64,000 nucleotides of DNA from Chryseobacterium tructae (GCF_030409875.1 NZ_JAUFQR010000003.1:62001-126000); one strand, 5' to 3'. Positions 27,230 through 39,831 are shown, counted from the stretch's first letter. Made by a program: numbers and translations. The notes: a model not told the origin generated them from the letters alone.

Positions 27230-27859
27230 TTATTTCTTTAAATTTTCCTGGAATTTTTCAACTGCACCTTCGAAGAAAATGATCTCACCAGCATTTACTA
27301 AATCATAAGAACTAATTTCGTTGAAGTTCATTACTTTAGTTTTAGGTAAGTTTCTTGAAGATAAATACACATTCTTGTTAGCTTCAGGAAGAACGAATAA
27401 AGATTTTTTACCGTTAAGTTCCAATGCACTTAATACATTGATGAAATCTTTAGTCTTAGGAGCATCAAAGCTCACATCTTCTAAAACTTTAATGCTGTTG
27501 TCTCTCATTTTTTGAGATAAAACAGATTTCTTAGCTAATCTCTTAAGAGCTTTGTTCAATTTGAATCTGTAGTCTCTTGGTTTTGGTCCGAATACTCTAC
27601 CTCCACCTCTGAAAGTTGGAGATTTGATATCACCATATCTAGCAGATCCTGATCCTTTTTGCTTCTTAAGCTTTTTAGTAGAAGCAGTAATTTCGCTTCT
27701 TTCTTTTGCTTTATGAGTACCCTGTCTTTGTGCAGCAAGATACTGTTTAACTTCTAAGTAAACCGCGTGCTGATTTGGCTCAATTCCGAATACTGTTTCG
27801 TCTAGAGTTACTTTTCTTCCGGTCTCTTTTCCTGATGTATTTAATACTACTAGTTCCAT
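27230..27859 (-). CDS. rplD: 50S ribosomal protein L4
   Basis: 209 residues (201 in E. coli). It begins [20 protein letters not shown]; the tunnel loop holds [20 protein letters not shown] and [20 protein letters not shown]. In E. coli L4 represses the S10 operon. Here the start overlaps the end of rplC by 10 bases, so the two are translationally coupled. Start is the ATG at 27857-27859. Confidence 0.97.
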   Translation of the reverse strand: MELVVLNTSGKETGRKVTLDETVFGIEPNQHAVYLEVKQYLAAQRQGTHKAKERSEITASTKKLKKQKGSGSARYGDIKSPTFRGGGRVFGPKPRDYRFKLNKALKRLAKKSVLSQKMRDNSIKVLEDVSFDAPKTKDFINVLSALELNGKKSLFVLPEANKNVYLSSRNLPKTKVMNFNEISSYDLVNAGEIIFFEGAVEKFQENLKK

Positions 27860-28476
27860 TTTCTGATAATTACATAAGAATTTTTAGCTCCCGGAACAGC
27901 ACCTTTTACTACTAAAAGATTTTGTTCTTGATCAACTTTTAACACTTGAAGGTTTTGAACAGTTACCTGCTCACCTCCCATTCTTCCAGCCATTCTCATC
28001 CCTTTGAATACTCTTGAAGGGTCAGATCCAGCACCGATAGAACCTGGAGCTCTAAGTCTGTTGTGCTGACCATGAGTTGCCTGCATTACACCTCCAAATC
28101 CGTGTCTTTTAACAACACCCTGGAAGCCTTTACCTTTTGAAGTTCCTGTTACGTCAACATATTCACCTTCAGTGAATAGATCAACTTTTACTTCTTCTCC
28201 TACTTTTACTTCATCAACGAATTCTCTATAGAATTCAACTAATTTAGCTTTAGGAGCAGAACCAGCCTTTTTAAAATGGCCAGCTAACGCTTTACCAACG
28301 TTCTTCTCACTCTTGTCATCGAAACCTAACTGAACAGCTTTATAACCGTCTTTTTCTAAGGTTCTGACCTGTAAAACCGAGCATGGACCAGCCTGAATAA
28401 CTGTACAAGGAATGTTTTTCCCTTCTTCGTTAAACAAAGACGTCATACCGATTTTTTTACCAATAATACCTGACAT
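27850..28476 (-). CDS. rplC: 50S ribosomal protein L3
   Basis: 208 residues (209 in E. coli). It begins [20 protein letters not shown] and has the signature [19 protein letters not shown] and the centre loop [21 protein letters not shown]3 reaches the peptidyl-transferase centre. It is the first gene of this cluster: rpsJ, which normally precedes it, is 15 kb away. A promoter of the Bacteroidetes type lies about 110 bases upstream. Start is the ATG at 28474-28476. Confidence 0.98.
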   Translation of the reverse strand: MSGIIGKKIGMTSLFNEEGKNIPCTVIQAGPCSVLQVRTLEKDGYKAVQLGFDDKSEKNVGKALAGHFKKAGSAPKAKLVEFYREFVDEVKVGEEVKVDLFTEGEYVDVTGTSKGKGFQGVVKRHGFGGVMQATHGQHNRLRAPGSIGAGSDPSRVFKGMRMAGRMGGEQVTVQNLQVLKVDQEQNLLVVKGAVPGAKNSYVIIRKWN

Positions 28477-28555
28477 TGTTTATATTATAATAAAATTTAT
28501 CCTTTATTTTTTTCCATTTTTCGGAAGTCTGAAGTGATTTCTACTTTTGATATAG

Positions 28556-28613
28556 GCACACTACGCTCCTAAAATGAGTGTGCAAATTTATGAATAATTT
28601 TGTAACCGACAAA
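28556..28613 (-). promoter_or_regulatory. Promoter of the rplC-rplQ cluster, with inverted repeat
   Basis: On the - strand, TTTG (28610-28613) at -33 is followed after 19 bases by TAAATTTG (28583-28590) at -7, an exact match to TAnnTTTG. The inverted repeat GCACACT/AGTGTGC (28556-28562 with 28577-28583) runs from the end of the -7 box across the expected start of transcription. The leader to rplC is about 100 bases. Confidence 0.75.
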
Positions 28614-28901
28614 TATTTTAAGTAAAATATTTTGATTTTTAATCATTTAGATCATTTTTAGAAAAAAGAATGGGTTTACAAAAATGAATCCAACATAAAA
28701 AATACACATTTCCTTCTCATTGCTTATTCTAACAATTCAAGGCCAGCAGCTAGAAACAAAAAAAATGCCATAACTATAGGATAATGAAACATTTCACAAT
28801 TTTCTGTATAAAAAAACAAACCCTACATTTTAAATAAAATAAGAAACCCTCTATCTCACTTCTCAGAAAAATCTAATTACACCATTCCCATCATTCATAA
28901 A
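28614..28901. other. Gene-free AT-rich stretch between rplC promoter and glpR terminator
   Basis: I see no open frame of note, no RNA gene and no repeat in this stretch; only AT-rich sequence upstream of the rplC promoter. Confidence 0.6.
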
Positions 28902-28936
28902 AAAAAATAAAAGCCTTATGATGACTCACAGGCTTT
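28902..28936 (-). terminator. Rho-independent terminator of glpR
   Basis: AAAGCCT (28910-28916) pairs with AGGCTTT (28930-28936), and a long T-run follows on the - strand. It lies 44 bases past the regulator stop codon. Confidence 0.85.
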
Positions 28937-28979
28937 GTATTTTGATTGATTATCTATAGATTTATGAATTTACATGGAA

Positions 28980-29741
28980 TTATTTAAGCACATTAACTCC
29001 AATTTCCTCTAGTCTTGCCTGATCTTCGGCAGCAATTCCGTCATCCGTAATCAAATAATCCACCTGATCCAGTGCCGCAATTTTACCAAAACCCTTCTTA
29101 TTTAATTTTGAAGAGTCTGCGAGAACTACGGTTTTATCTGCACAATCAATCATCACCTGATTAAGGTGAGCTTCTGCAGCATTAGAAGTACTGATTCCAA
29201 ATTCAAGATCAATTCCATCTACACCCAGGAAAAGTTTATTACAGGAGAATTGTTTAAGAATTCCTTCTGAAATAGATCCTACAATTGACGTAGAACTTTT
29301 TCTCACCTCACCACCTAATTGGATGACATTAATATTAGGATTATTACAAAGTTCAATAGCCACCCTTAGTGAAGAAGTCAAAACCGTAAGCGGCCCGAAA
29401 TTCATCAACATCCTTGCAAGGTAGTGCATCGTGGTTCCCGATGCCAATATGATGCAATCATTTTCCTGAATCAACGGAAGTGCAGCCTTAGCAATTGCCT
29501 GTTTCGCTTCTACATTGATATTCTCTTTTTCTCCTACATTTTTTTCATAAGCATATCTCACCTGCTTACTGGCACCCCCATGATTTCTAAAAAGAAGCCC
29601 TAAACTTTCGAGATAGTTCAAATCCTTTCGAATCGTAACTGAAGAAACATTTAATTTTTCACACAGATCCTGAACAAGAACATGTCCTTTTTCATCCAGC
29701 TCTTTCAATATTTCATCCTGCCTTGGAATTAGCTTTTCCAT
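28980..29741 (-). CDS. DeoR/GlpR-family transcriptional regulator of the glycerol operon
   Basis: 253 residues from the ATG at 29739-29741, preceded by GAGGAAACG; an earlier ATG at 29780 would add 13 residues that do not fit the family. Residues 1-57 form the DeoR winged helix: PRQDEILKELDEKGHVLVQD, then LCEKLNVSSVTIRKDLNYLE. The rest is the sugar-phosphate-sensing DeoR C-terminal domain with ASGTTMHYLARML and LFLGVDGIDLEFGIST. It lies divergently from glpD, with two direct repeats AACGAAACAT in the shared promoter. By position it should repress glpDKF and release them on glycerol 3-phosphate. The role is inferred from family and context. Confidence 0.88.
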   Translation of the reverse strand: MEKLIPRQDEILKELDEKGHVLVQDLCEKLNVSSVTIRKDLNYLESLGLLFRNHGGASKQVRYAYEKNVGEKENINVEAKQAIAKAALPLIQENDCIILASGTTMHYLARMLMNFGPLTVLTSSLRVAIELCNNPNINVIQLGGEVRKSSTSIVGSISEGILKQFSCNKLFLGVDGIDLEFGISTSNAAEAHLNQVMIDCADKTVVLADSSKLNKKGFGKIAALDQVDYLITDDGIAAEDQARLEEIGVNVLK

Positions 29742-29802
29742 TTTATTCGTTTCCTCAAAATTACCGTTTTTTTTTAACATTCTAAAATTTCATTTATTTT
29801 CT

Positions 29803-29857
29803 TTTTGCTTTCATTTTTAATTTATATATTTGAAAACGAAACATAAACGAAACATTT

Positions 29858-29871
<14 letters not shown>
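29803..29871 (+). promoter_or_regulatory. glpD promoter with direct-repeat operator
   Basis: A -33 TTG (29805-29807) is followed after 17 bases by TATATTTG (29825-29832), an exact -7 match. Two copies of AACGAAACAT (29835-29844 and 29846-29855) stand 11 bases apart across the expected transcription start, and a further AAACGAAACG runs into the first codons of glpD. AACGAAA-type direct repeats suit a DeoR-family repressor. Confidence 0.75.
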
Positions 29872-32957
<3,086 letters not shown>

Positions 32958-32981
32958 TTCACTGACCTTAAAAATACACAT

Positions 32982-33713
32982 ATGACTCCATTTATCGCAG
33001 AAGTGATCGGAACGATGCTTCTAATTTTGTTAGGCAACGGTGTTGTAGCCAATGTTGTCTTGAAGGATACCAAAGGAAATAATTCCGGATGGATTGTTAT
33101 TACCACCGCTTGGGCATTAGCTGTTTTTGTAGGGGTAACTGTTGCCGGCCCTGTAAGTGGAGCCCATTTGAATCCAGCGGTAACGATTGGATTAGCAACT
33201 GCAGGAAAATTTGAATGGAATCTTGTTCCGTCTTATATTGCAGCTCAGATGATTGGAGGGATGTTGGGAGCCTTTTTGGTCTGGCTGTTTCATAAAGATC
33301 ATTTTGCTATTACAGAAGATGAAGGCGCAAAACTAGCTTGTTTCAGTACCACACCTGCGATCAGAAAAGTATCCTCTAATCTTATTAGTGAAATTATTGG
33401 AACATTTGTACTGGTATTTGTTATTTTCTACATTTCAGATTCAAGTATTACTCTGCAGGCAGATCCTAATGCGAAAGTAGGGTTAGGTTCTGTAGGAGCT
33501 ATTCCTGTGGCTTTCCTTGTGTGGGTAATCGGGCTTTCTTTAGGAGGCACTACCGGATATGCGATTAACCCTGCCAGAGATCTTGCTCCAAGAATTATGC
33601 ACGCTATTCTTCCAGTCAAAGGAAGCAGTGATTGGGGATATGCCTGGATTCCTGTTTTAGGACCTGTTACCGGAGCTGTTATTGCAGCATTATTGTTCAT
33701 GATTTTAAAATAA
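32982..33713 (+). CDS. glpF: Glycerol uptake facilitator (aquaglyceroporin)
   Basis: 243 residues with six transmembrane helices and two half-helices carrying the NPA boxes: SGAHLNPAVTIG and GYAINPARDLAPR. The second ends NPARD, with the Asp typical of glycerol-conducting members. It lets glycerol cross the inner membrane for the kinase encoded just upstream. It follows glpK by 24 bases and is followed after 11 bases by an outer-membrane barrel gene, all on the same strand. Start is the ATG at 32982. Confidence 0.95.
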   Translation: MTPFIAEVIGTMLLILLGNGVVANVVLKDTKGNNSGWIVITTAWALAVFVGVTVAGPVSGAHLNPAVTIGLATAGKFEWNLVPSYIAAQMIGGMLGAFLVWLFHKDHFAITEDEGAKLACFSTTPAIRKVSSNLISEIIGTFVLVFVIFYISDSSITLQADPNAKVGLGSVGAIPVAFLVWVIGLSLGGTTGYAINPARDLAPRIMHAILPVKGSSDWGYAWIPVLGPVTGAVIAALLFMILK

Positions 33714-33724
33714 AAACCAAAAAA

Positions 33725-34540
33725 ATGCAAATCATGAAAATATTAAAAGGAATCTTCCTACTTACTTTAGCTACAGGAAGGCTATTCTCACAAGAAAGCA
33801 GTGAACTTAAAGAATCCAAAGAAGGAAGACTGGATTTTACGGCCAATATCCAAAACAACCATTTATGGAGAGGCTTAATCATTACAGACAAACCTGTCGT
33901 AATGGGAAATCTTTCTTATGCTTTAGATGCAGAAAAAAAATGGAAGGTTGGAATCTGGGGTGCTTCTGCCTTGGCTGATGATAAGGATAATACTCATTAT
34001 AAAGAGATCAATTACTATGTTCAGTATTCTAACGGACGCTTTTACATTGGATTATGGGATCTTTATAATTCCAGGAATATCAATACAGCTAATGCTGCTG
34101 ACGATATTTTCAGTTACTCCCAAAGAAGAACAGCTCACATTATTGATTTAAGAACCAATTATACTTTCGGCCCATCATTCCCAATCAATATTGAAGCAGA
34201 TATTATGCTTTATGGAGGAGCTAATGCCGGAGAAGTGATTTTGGAACCGGATGGAAGCTACAAAAAGAACAGGTATTCTACTTACGTTCAGGCCAGCTAT
34301 CCTGTCATTAGTGGACAGAAGGTTAATCTGGATGCTTTTGTAGGAGCAGGATTTTCATTGAATGGCGACACCTTTTTGTACGGGAATGGAAAAAACAATT
34401 TTGATATTGTTAACGTGGGTGTAAAAGCAGGAAAGGTTCTTAAAATAACGGATCATTACAGCTTACCCGTTTCTATGATGGCTATGTGGAATCCTTCTAA
34501 TAAGTATGCAAGAATTCAATTAGCAGCCACTGTTTTTTAA
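33725..34540 (+). CDS. Outer-membrane beta-barrel protein in the glycerol operon
   Basis: 271 residues from the ATG at 33725; a second ATG three codons on is equally possible. The signal peptide ends at GRLFSQ. The mature part is a repeated amphipathic beta pattern (WRGLIITDKPVVMGNLSYAL, KEINYYVQYSNGRFYIGLWD, IDLRTNYTFG) and ends with QLAATVF, whose final Phe is the outer-membrane assembly signal. It resembles the TorF-like putative porin group. Its place directly after glpF suggests an outer-membrane channel for glycerol or a glycerol-containing compound; that is inference. A terminator hairpin follows. Confidence 0.8.
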   Translation: MQIMKILKGIFLLTLATGRLFSQESSELKESKEGRLDFTANIQNNHLWRGLIITDKPVVMGNLSYALDAEKKWKVGIWGASALADDKDNTHYKEINYYVQYSNGRFYIGLWDLYNSRNINTANAADDIFSYSQRRTAHIIDLRTNYTFGPSFPINIEADIMLYGGANAGEVILEPDGSYKKNRYSTYVQASYPVISGQKVNLDAFVGAGFSLNGDTFLYGNGKNNFDIVNVGVKAGKVLKITDHYSLPVSMMAMWNPSNKYARIQLAATVF

Positions 34541-34564
34541 TTCAAATTTTAAACTAGATTATAT

Positions 34565-34688
34565 AAAGACCACTCCTTTTTGGAGTGGTTTTGTTGTTGT
34601 TGTTGTTGTTGTTGTTGTGATGAAGAAAAAAACCACCCCGTCAAATCTAAGATTTGCCACCCCTCCACTGGAAGGGAATGGTTATACG
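34565..34688 (+). repeat. Intergenic repeat module, copy 1 (terminator, TTG array and CCACCCC element)
   Basis: The module opens with the terminator ACCACTCC/GGAGTGGT (34569-34576 with 34582-34589), then nine TTG units (34591-34617), then an element beginning AACCACCCCGTCAAATCT, with the small palindrome AAATCTAAGATTT, GCCACCCCTCC and GGAAGGGAATGGTTATACG. A shorter copy in the same order lies at 35241-35328, so the two flank the small gene at 34810-35229. Confidence 0.75.
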
Positions 34689-34788
34689 AATTGAAGTGAG
34701 TAATAGTAAAAAGAGGTTGGAAAATATTAGTGATAACAATCTTCTTAATCACCGGGATTTTACGGTTTACTGATTGGGCAGATATGTT

Positions 34789-34796
34789 TAAATTTG
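34789..34796 (+). promoter_or_regulatory. -7 promoter box before the small secreted protein gene
   Basis: TAAATTTG matches TAnnTTTG exactly and lies 13 bases before the ATG at 34810. No convincing TTG is seen at the right distance. The next gene has a similar box with the same following sequence (TTTGAAGAA). Confidence 0.5.
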
Positions 34797-34809
34797 AAGA
34801 AAAAATAAT

Positions 34810-35229
34810 ATGAAAAAGATTTTCAGTTTAGTGATCTTATGTATTAGCATTTTCGCTTTTGCACAGGTAAAGGTCCCTTTTACAGGGCATAGAAGTTTTG
34901 ATATTCTGGAAGGATATAGTGGCACAGGAACTCCTCATTATTATCTGGATGTAAAAAAGAATGGAGATGTACTTTTTGGATACGTTCAGATCAATCAGGC
35001 TAATGGAAAGGAAACCACAGAAGAAGTAAACGCTGGAAAATATGCAGCTAACAAAGTAATGAAGGTATATTTCAAAAAATACAATGAAACCTTCTTTGTG
35101 AAATTTGATAAAGATAAAATCTACCTTACGGATGAAAAAGGTAATATTCAAAATCTTGAAGGTTGTTGCTCTGCCAGAGAAAGTATAGATAAAGAGACTT
35201 GTACTTGTGAAAGTGAATTCTATAAGTAA
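34810..35229 (+). CDS. Small secreted protein of unknown function
   Basis: 139 residues. The signal peptide ends at IFAFAQ. The mature protein is beta-rich (YYLDVKKNGDVLFGYVQI, MKVYFKKYNETFFVKFDKDK) and ends with a Cys cluster: CC, then C at two further sites (GCCSARES and TCTCES), four Cys in about 15 residues plus one more, which may form disulfides or bind a metal. No family recognised. It has its own -7 box and a terminator-like hairpin after it, and is flanked on both sides by the same intergenic repeat. Start is the ATG at 34810. Confidence 0.78.
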   Translation: MKKIFSLVILCISIFAFAQVKVPFTGHRSFDILEGYSGTGTPHYYLDVKKNGDVLFGYVQINQANGKETTEEVNAGKYAANKVMKVYFKKYNETFFVKFDKDKIYLTDEKGNIQNLEGCCSARESIDKETCTCESEFYK

Positions 35230-35240
35230 CAAGATTAAAC

Positions 35241-35328
35241 ATAGCCACTCCTTTGGGGTGGTTTTTGTTTGTTATGAGGAAAACCACCCTGTCAAAAAAT
35301 CTTTGCAGTGGAGGGGAATGATGATACG
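35241..35328 (+). repeat. Intergenic repeat module, copy 2
   Basis: CCACTCC (35245-35251) pairs with GGGGTGG (35255-35261) as a terminator for the small gene, with a T-run after it. Then come AAACCACCCTGTCAAAAAATC, shortened here to its key parts CCACCCTGTCAAA, and GTGGAGGGGAATGATGATACG. Order and sequence match copy 1 at 34565-34688, without the TTG array. Confidence 0.75.
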
Positions 35329-35427
35329 CATAGTTTACTTTGCCAGGAAGAGACGTTTGAAATTATGGAATTTGTCAGGAATAAAAAATCCCGGGATTTA
35401 GCGATGAATGGTTTGTATAAATATCTT

Positions 35428-35435
35428 TACTTTTG
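35428..35435 (+). promoter_or_regulatory. -7 promoter box before the lipoprotein gene
   Basis: TACTTTTG fits TAnnTTTG and lies 25 bases before the ATG at 35461. It is followed by AAGAA, as is the box at 34789, so the two promoters may share ancestry with the flanking repeat. Confidence 0.45.
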
Positions 35436-35460
35436 AAGAATCAATTATGCACACCACAGT

Positions 35461-36432
35461 ATGAAAATACTAAAAATTTTATGGGTTTTATTTTTCATTG
35501 TTTCATGCAGTAAGAAAGAAAGCCATCCTTACACGTTTTACTATTGGAAAACCAATCTGAAACTTGATCAGGAAGAAAAGAAAACTTTAGACCAGGCAAC
35601 TGTTCCTTTTTTATATACAAGATTTTTTGATGTAGATAAAGTAGGCGGAAAGTTCCAGCCTGTTGCCGTTATTACAAAAGATCAGAGTTTCAGAACAGAC
35701 AAACAGATTGTACCAACTGTCTTTATCACAAATCCTACTTTACTTGGAATCACCCAGGAAGAAATCAAATTCCTGGCGGAGAGTATTCATCATTTGGTTC
35801 AAAAGAAAGCAGAGGAATATCATCTAAAGATTAACAATGAAATTCAGATTGACTGTGATTGGACTGCCGGCACCCGGGATGATTATTTTAAATTCTTAAA
35901 GGAGCTCAAAAGAATTTCCGGTAAAAATATAACCTGTACTTTACGCCTTCATCAGGTTAAAGACAAAAAGCAAACAGGAATTCCTCCGGTAGACAAGGTG
36001 TATCTGATGTGCTACTCCACTTCTTCCCCATTGGAAAAATCTGACAAAAATTCTATTCTGGATGTAAATATCCTCAAAAGCTATCTTTCAAAAATGGAAG
36101 ACTATCCTATTCAGAAAGTTGAAGTGGCTTTGCCCATCTATTCCTGGGGAATCATTACCAATCATCTCGACAAGCATAAACTCATCAATGCCCTCTCTAA
36201 AAAAGATCTTGACAACCCCAACTTTAAAAAGATCTCCGATCATGAAGTTGAAATAATGAAAGACGGCTTCTACTTTGGTAACTATCTGAATAAAGGCTTT
36301 AAAATAAAGGTAGAAGAGATATCGAAAGAACAATTGGAAGAGGTTGTAGGTTTCCTTCAGAAAAAAATACCTCATTTTAATATTATTTATTATCAATTAG
36401 ATAGTAAATTTGTGTTAAATCGAACATTTTAA
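35461..36432 (+). CDS. Lipoprotein, possibly with a TIM-barrel glycosidase-like fold
   Basis: 323 residues. Lipobox IVSC makes Cys16 the lipid anchor. The middle has a pattern seen in GH18-like or DUF3142-like TIM barrels: IQIDCDWTAGTRDDYFKFL (strand with Asp cluster), ITCTLRLHQVKD, VYLMCYSTSSPLEK and VEVALPIYSWG. No certain catalytic Glu can be placed, so the enzyme role is open. The next gene starts 114 bases downstream on the same strand and encodes a 912-residue repeat protein, so the two may work together in the envelope. Confidence 0.72.
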   Translation: MKILKILWVLFFIVSCSKKESHPYTFYYWKTNLKLDQEEKKTLDQATVPFLYTRFFDVDKVGGKFQPVAVITKDQSFRTDKQIVPTVFITNPTLLGITQEEIKFLAESIHHLVQKKAEEYHLKINNEIQIDCDWTAGTRDDYFKFLKELKRISGKNITCTLRLHQVKDKKQTGIPPVDKVYLMCYSTSSPLEKSDKNSILDVNILKSYLSKMEDYPIQKVEVALPIYSWGIITNHLDKHKLINALSKKDLDNPNFKKISDHEVEIMKDGFYFGNYLNKGFKIKVEEISKEQLEEVVGFLQKKIPHFNIIYYQLDSKFVLNRTF

Positions 36433-36546
36433 ATCTTTCATAGATTAAGACAGAAAATAAAGACTCAGTATATTGTATTATTTTCTGCCAGCACCATAAT
36501 TACAAAAAACAACTATATAAAAACTAAAAAAACACTACAAACCCCT

Positions 36547-39284
36547 ATGAAAAAGTATATTCTTTCACTTGCGGTTGTATCTCTTTTCTACACCAAATCT
36601 GACGCCTGCGCATGGTCGGATCCTGATTATGAATACTTCAATCTATTTACACAGAGCATTATTAAAGATAAATCTTATCTTCCTTTTTTACATACTTATT
36701 CAACAAGATTCTATGGTAATTACAATCCTTCATTGATTCCTGATGATAATATTGAAACCTGGAAAAAGTATTTCAACAATCAGCTTAATTATGCCGAGAC
36801 TCAAAGCCTGGTGTATAAATTAAGTATGAATGATCTTAACGCTCTTAAAAGCGGAACTCCTTCTAACCCACTTCTGCAAAAACTGGGAACAGGGTTTTAT
36901 CAGAAATATAAGGAAGGAATTGATTATCTAATTGAGGCTAAATACCTGGAGCCTTATATGAGCATCAATTATGTTGAAAGTGAAAATTCATTTTACTATG
37001 ACAGAAATGAAAACAGAAAGAATGCTACCGGCCTTGATTACAATAAAAGTATAGCCGCTCTTACTTCTTTATATAATGCCGCTAAAAACCCGGAAATCAA
37101 GCAACGTTACGGATATCAGCTTGTCCGTTTGAATCACTATACCAGAAACTATGATTCAGCCTTACAGGCTTTCAAAAGCTATATTGAGCCTATCAAATTA
37201 AAAGGTGCAGTATATTATATGGCTTTGGATCAATTGGCTGGAGCCCAAAGAGGACTTGAAATGAATAGTGATGCCAACTGGAATTTTTTCCAGGTATTCA
37301 TGAACAGTAAAGACCGCAAGGAATCTTCTTTTGTTTCGATGAAACTTTCAGATACAGCTTCATTCAGCAATATCATGAAAAGAGCCAATACGAATGAGGA
37401 AAAGAATATGGCTTATTTTCTTTTAGGATATGAAGATTTCAACAACCCTATTCCTATTATGGAAAAGATGTTTGACATTAATCCTGATTCGGAAATCTTA
37501 AAAGTAATGGCTGTAAGAAGCATCAATGAATTGGAAAGAAGCTACCTTCCCATCTATTATTACACTTCTGACGCTTATGGAAGAGTGCCTGTCTATAGAG
37601 GAAATACTGAAAACCATACTTCAAAAGATGCTAATACCGACAAAGCAACAAACGAAGTAAAAGAGGTAAAGGAAGAGAAAGTATCTTTCTGGCAGAAAAT
37701 CGTAAGGTTCTTCAAAAATCTTTTCGGAGGTTCTAAATCCGACGCTTCGGGCAATGGAAGCAAAACAGACCAAAGTGATGATGAACTGCTGAACAATCCA
37801 AACCGAATTCCTTTTTATACTACCGGATATAGCGGGTATGACGATAACACCAAAGATTATCTTGATGGTCTTGAAAAATTCACTTCAAAGGCCAAAGAAA
37901 AGTCGAAAGATGAATACTGGCAGATTGCAGATGCTTATCTTAAATTCTTGAAGAAAGATTATAAAGAAAGTACGGAAATCCTGAATGACATCAAACTACC
38001 AATCCTGAATACATGGAGGAAATTAAAAGGATGAAAGTACTGAATGACATTGTTTCTCAGCCTAAAGTGGATGCTGCCTTTGAGGATCATCTTATGAAAG
38101 ACTATGGGGAGTATTTTGTAGAAAAAGAAGTGAAAAAAGATACCGCCAATGTCAATAGTGATTACGATTATTATGGTACTGCACCTTCTACTGCTGACTT
38201 CTTAAAAGATGTAATGGCCAACCGTTACTTCCTTCAGGGTGAAGATGGCAAGTCATTCCTCATGAATAACAAGCTTTCTGACCTTCAATACAACCCGAAC
38301 TCCAGCTTGGTAAAAAGTGTTGAAGAGTTCTATAGAAAGCCCAACAAAACTCAGTTTGAGCAGCAGATCATCTCTAAAAACATGGATAACGTAGGAAACA
38401 TTGATGCATTCTTCAATACAATCTATGGTGACCGAGCGATGAGACTTGCTGATTTTGAAAAGGCTAAATCTTATTATGAAAAGGCTCAAAAGTTTGGTGG
38501 AATTCCAAGAGAAAACTATGATTGGAATGAAAAAAGCGGACAAACTATTACTCAAAAGCAATATGCATCTGCTGAATATAATGGTTTTAATAATATTTCA
38601 AGTCTTGTTTTTGGGCACAATGTATGGGAAAGCTACCAAAGTACACCTTCTGAATCTATGAAGTCTGAAGGGTATACCGATTTCCCTTTCATTAAGGATA
38701 ATATGAATAAACTTGAATTGACCGATGCTCTGATTCAGCTTAAGAAGATTGGAAATGGTAAAGATGAGAAAGCGGTAAAAGCAAACCAGCTTATCGGGAA
38801 TATGTTATATAACACTTCTATCCTAGGATATTATCGTCAGCTGTTTGTGATGGATATTGACAATAGTAATGGTGGAAAATATTACTTCTGGAATAATGAC
38901 AAAGGAAATCCTTACAAGTATTATTATAAAAACTTCCTTGATACTTCTTATATTGAACCTGATAATTTCGATTTAGCGATCAACTATTATCAAAAAGCCC
39001 TTGCCCATTCTAATAACAAAGAACAAAAGGCAAGAATCCTATTCCAAATGGCAAGTGCTGAACAAGGTAAATATTATCAGTACGAAGCCAAAGCACCAAA
39101 AGATTTTGATTATTCTGATCCGAAATGGTCTGAAAAAGAAGATAACCGCCAGAAGCAAATGGACAATCTGAAGAATCAAAAATACAGAACCTATTTTGCT
39201 CAGCTGAAGGCACAGTATTCAGATGCTGAGACAACGAAAGACCTTATGGGAAGCTGTAGTTACTTCAGCTATTTCATGAGATAA
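36547..39284 (+). CDS. Large exported helical-repeat protein (frame interrupted by a one-base deletion)
   Basis: 912 residues when the frame is restored. A signal peptide (1-20) is followed by ACAWSDPDYEYFNLF. The rest is helical with tetratricopeptide-like units, for example KSYYEKAQKFGG and LAINYYQKALAHSNNKEQKA, the latter a classic TPR pattern. A Lys/Glu-rich, low-complexity stretch lies in the middle (EVKEVKEEKVSFWQKIVRFF). At 38001-38002 an AA should be AAA; the corrected reading is KLPNPEYMEEIKRMKVLND. The two halves have no overlap of domains, so this is one gene. Likely periplasmic or surface; function unknown. It follows the lipoprotein gene. Confidence 0.8.
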
Positions 39285-39318
39285 CAGATACGAAAAGAAA
39301 GTTATTAATTTCAAAATA

Positions 39319-39345
39319 AAAAAGGAATCATTTCGATTCCTTTTT
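39319..39345. terminator. Bidirectional terminator between convergent genes
   Basis: AAAAAGGAATC (39319-39329) pairs with GATTCCTTTTT (39335-39345), 11 bp with a 5-base loop, with T-runs on both strands. It serves the repeat-protein gene on + and the permease-like gene on -, whose last codons lie in it. Confidence 0.85.
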
Positions 39346-39831
39346 TTGTTGTCCCTGTCTTTGGAGCCATTCTTCATGTTTTCTTTTAAAGAATTCGTAT
39401 TTGTAATCCTGATTCCTTTGTGCGGCATCTATGGAGTGAGAAGTATGAATATCCGTATCCTTTTTGGCGAATTGAGCCAGATTCTCATAATAATGATGCA
39501 ACTGATCCAACTCTGCTTCTGTAAGGTCTTCAATATCTACAATTCTATTACTTGCTTTTTCATGAGCAGCAATGATTTCATTCAATTTGATTTGTATTGC
39601 TTTTGAATCTTTATTCTGCGCTTTCTGGATGAGGAAAACCATGAGAAAGGTAATGATCGTAGTTCCGGTGTTGATCACGAGCTGCCAGGTTTCTGAATAA
39701 TCAAAAAATGGTCCTGTAACAGCCCAGGCTACAACCACAAATGTTGCTCCAATAAAAGCATACTGACTTCCTGTAAATTTTACAGCCCAATTTGAAAATT
39801 TTTCAAAGAGATTATTATTCTTATGATTCAT
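39328..39831 (-). CDS. Low-affinity iron permease-family protein
   Basis: 167 residues from the ATG at 39829-39831; a longer frame to 39876 adds 15 hydrophobic residues that do not fit the family. Two transmembrane helices (about 24-46 with QYAFIGATFVVVAWAVTGPF, and about 54-75) are followed by NKDSKAIQIKLNEIIAAHEK and a soluble C-terminal part, as in the bacterial low-affinity iron permease family (PF04120). The name comes from yeast Fet4; transport by the bacterial members is not well proven. It stands alone, with a terminator at its end. Confidence 0.82.
   Translation of the reverse strand: MNHKNNNLFEKFSNWAVKFTGSQYAFIGATFVVVAWAVTGPFFDYSETWQLVINTGTTIITFLMVFLIQKAQNKDSKAIQIKLNEIIAAHEKASNRIVDIEDLTEAELDQLHHYYENLAQFAKKDTDIHTSHSIDAAQRNQDYKYEFFKRKHEEWLQRQGQQKKESK

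Noticed and set aside
34549..34752. A - strand frame with a run of Gln
   Set aside because: It is only the reverse reading of the TTG array and the intergenic repeat, with no start signal or family likeness.
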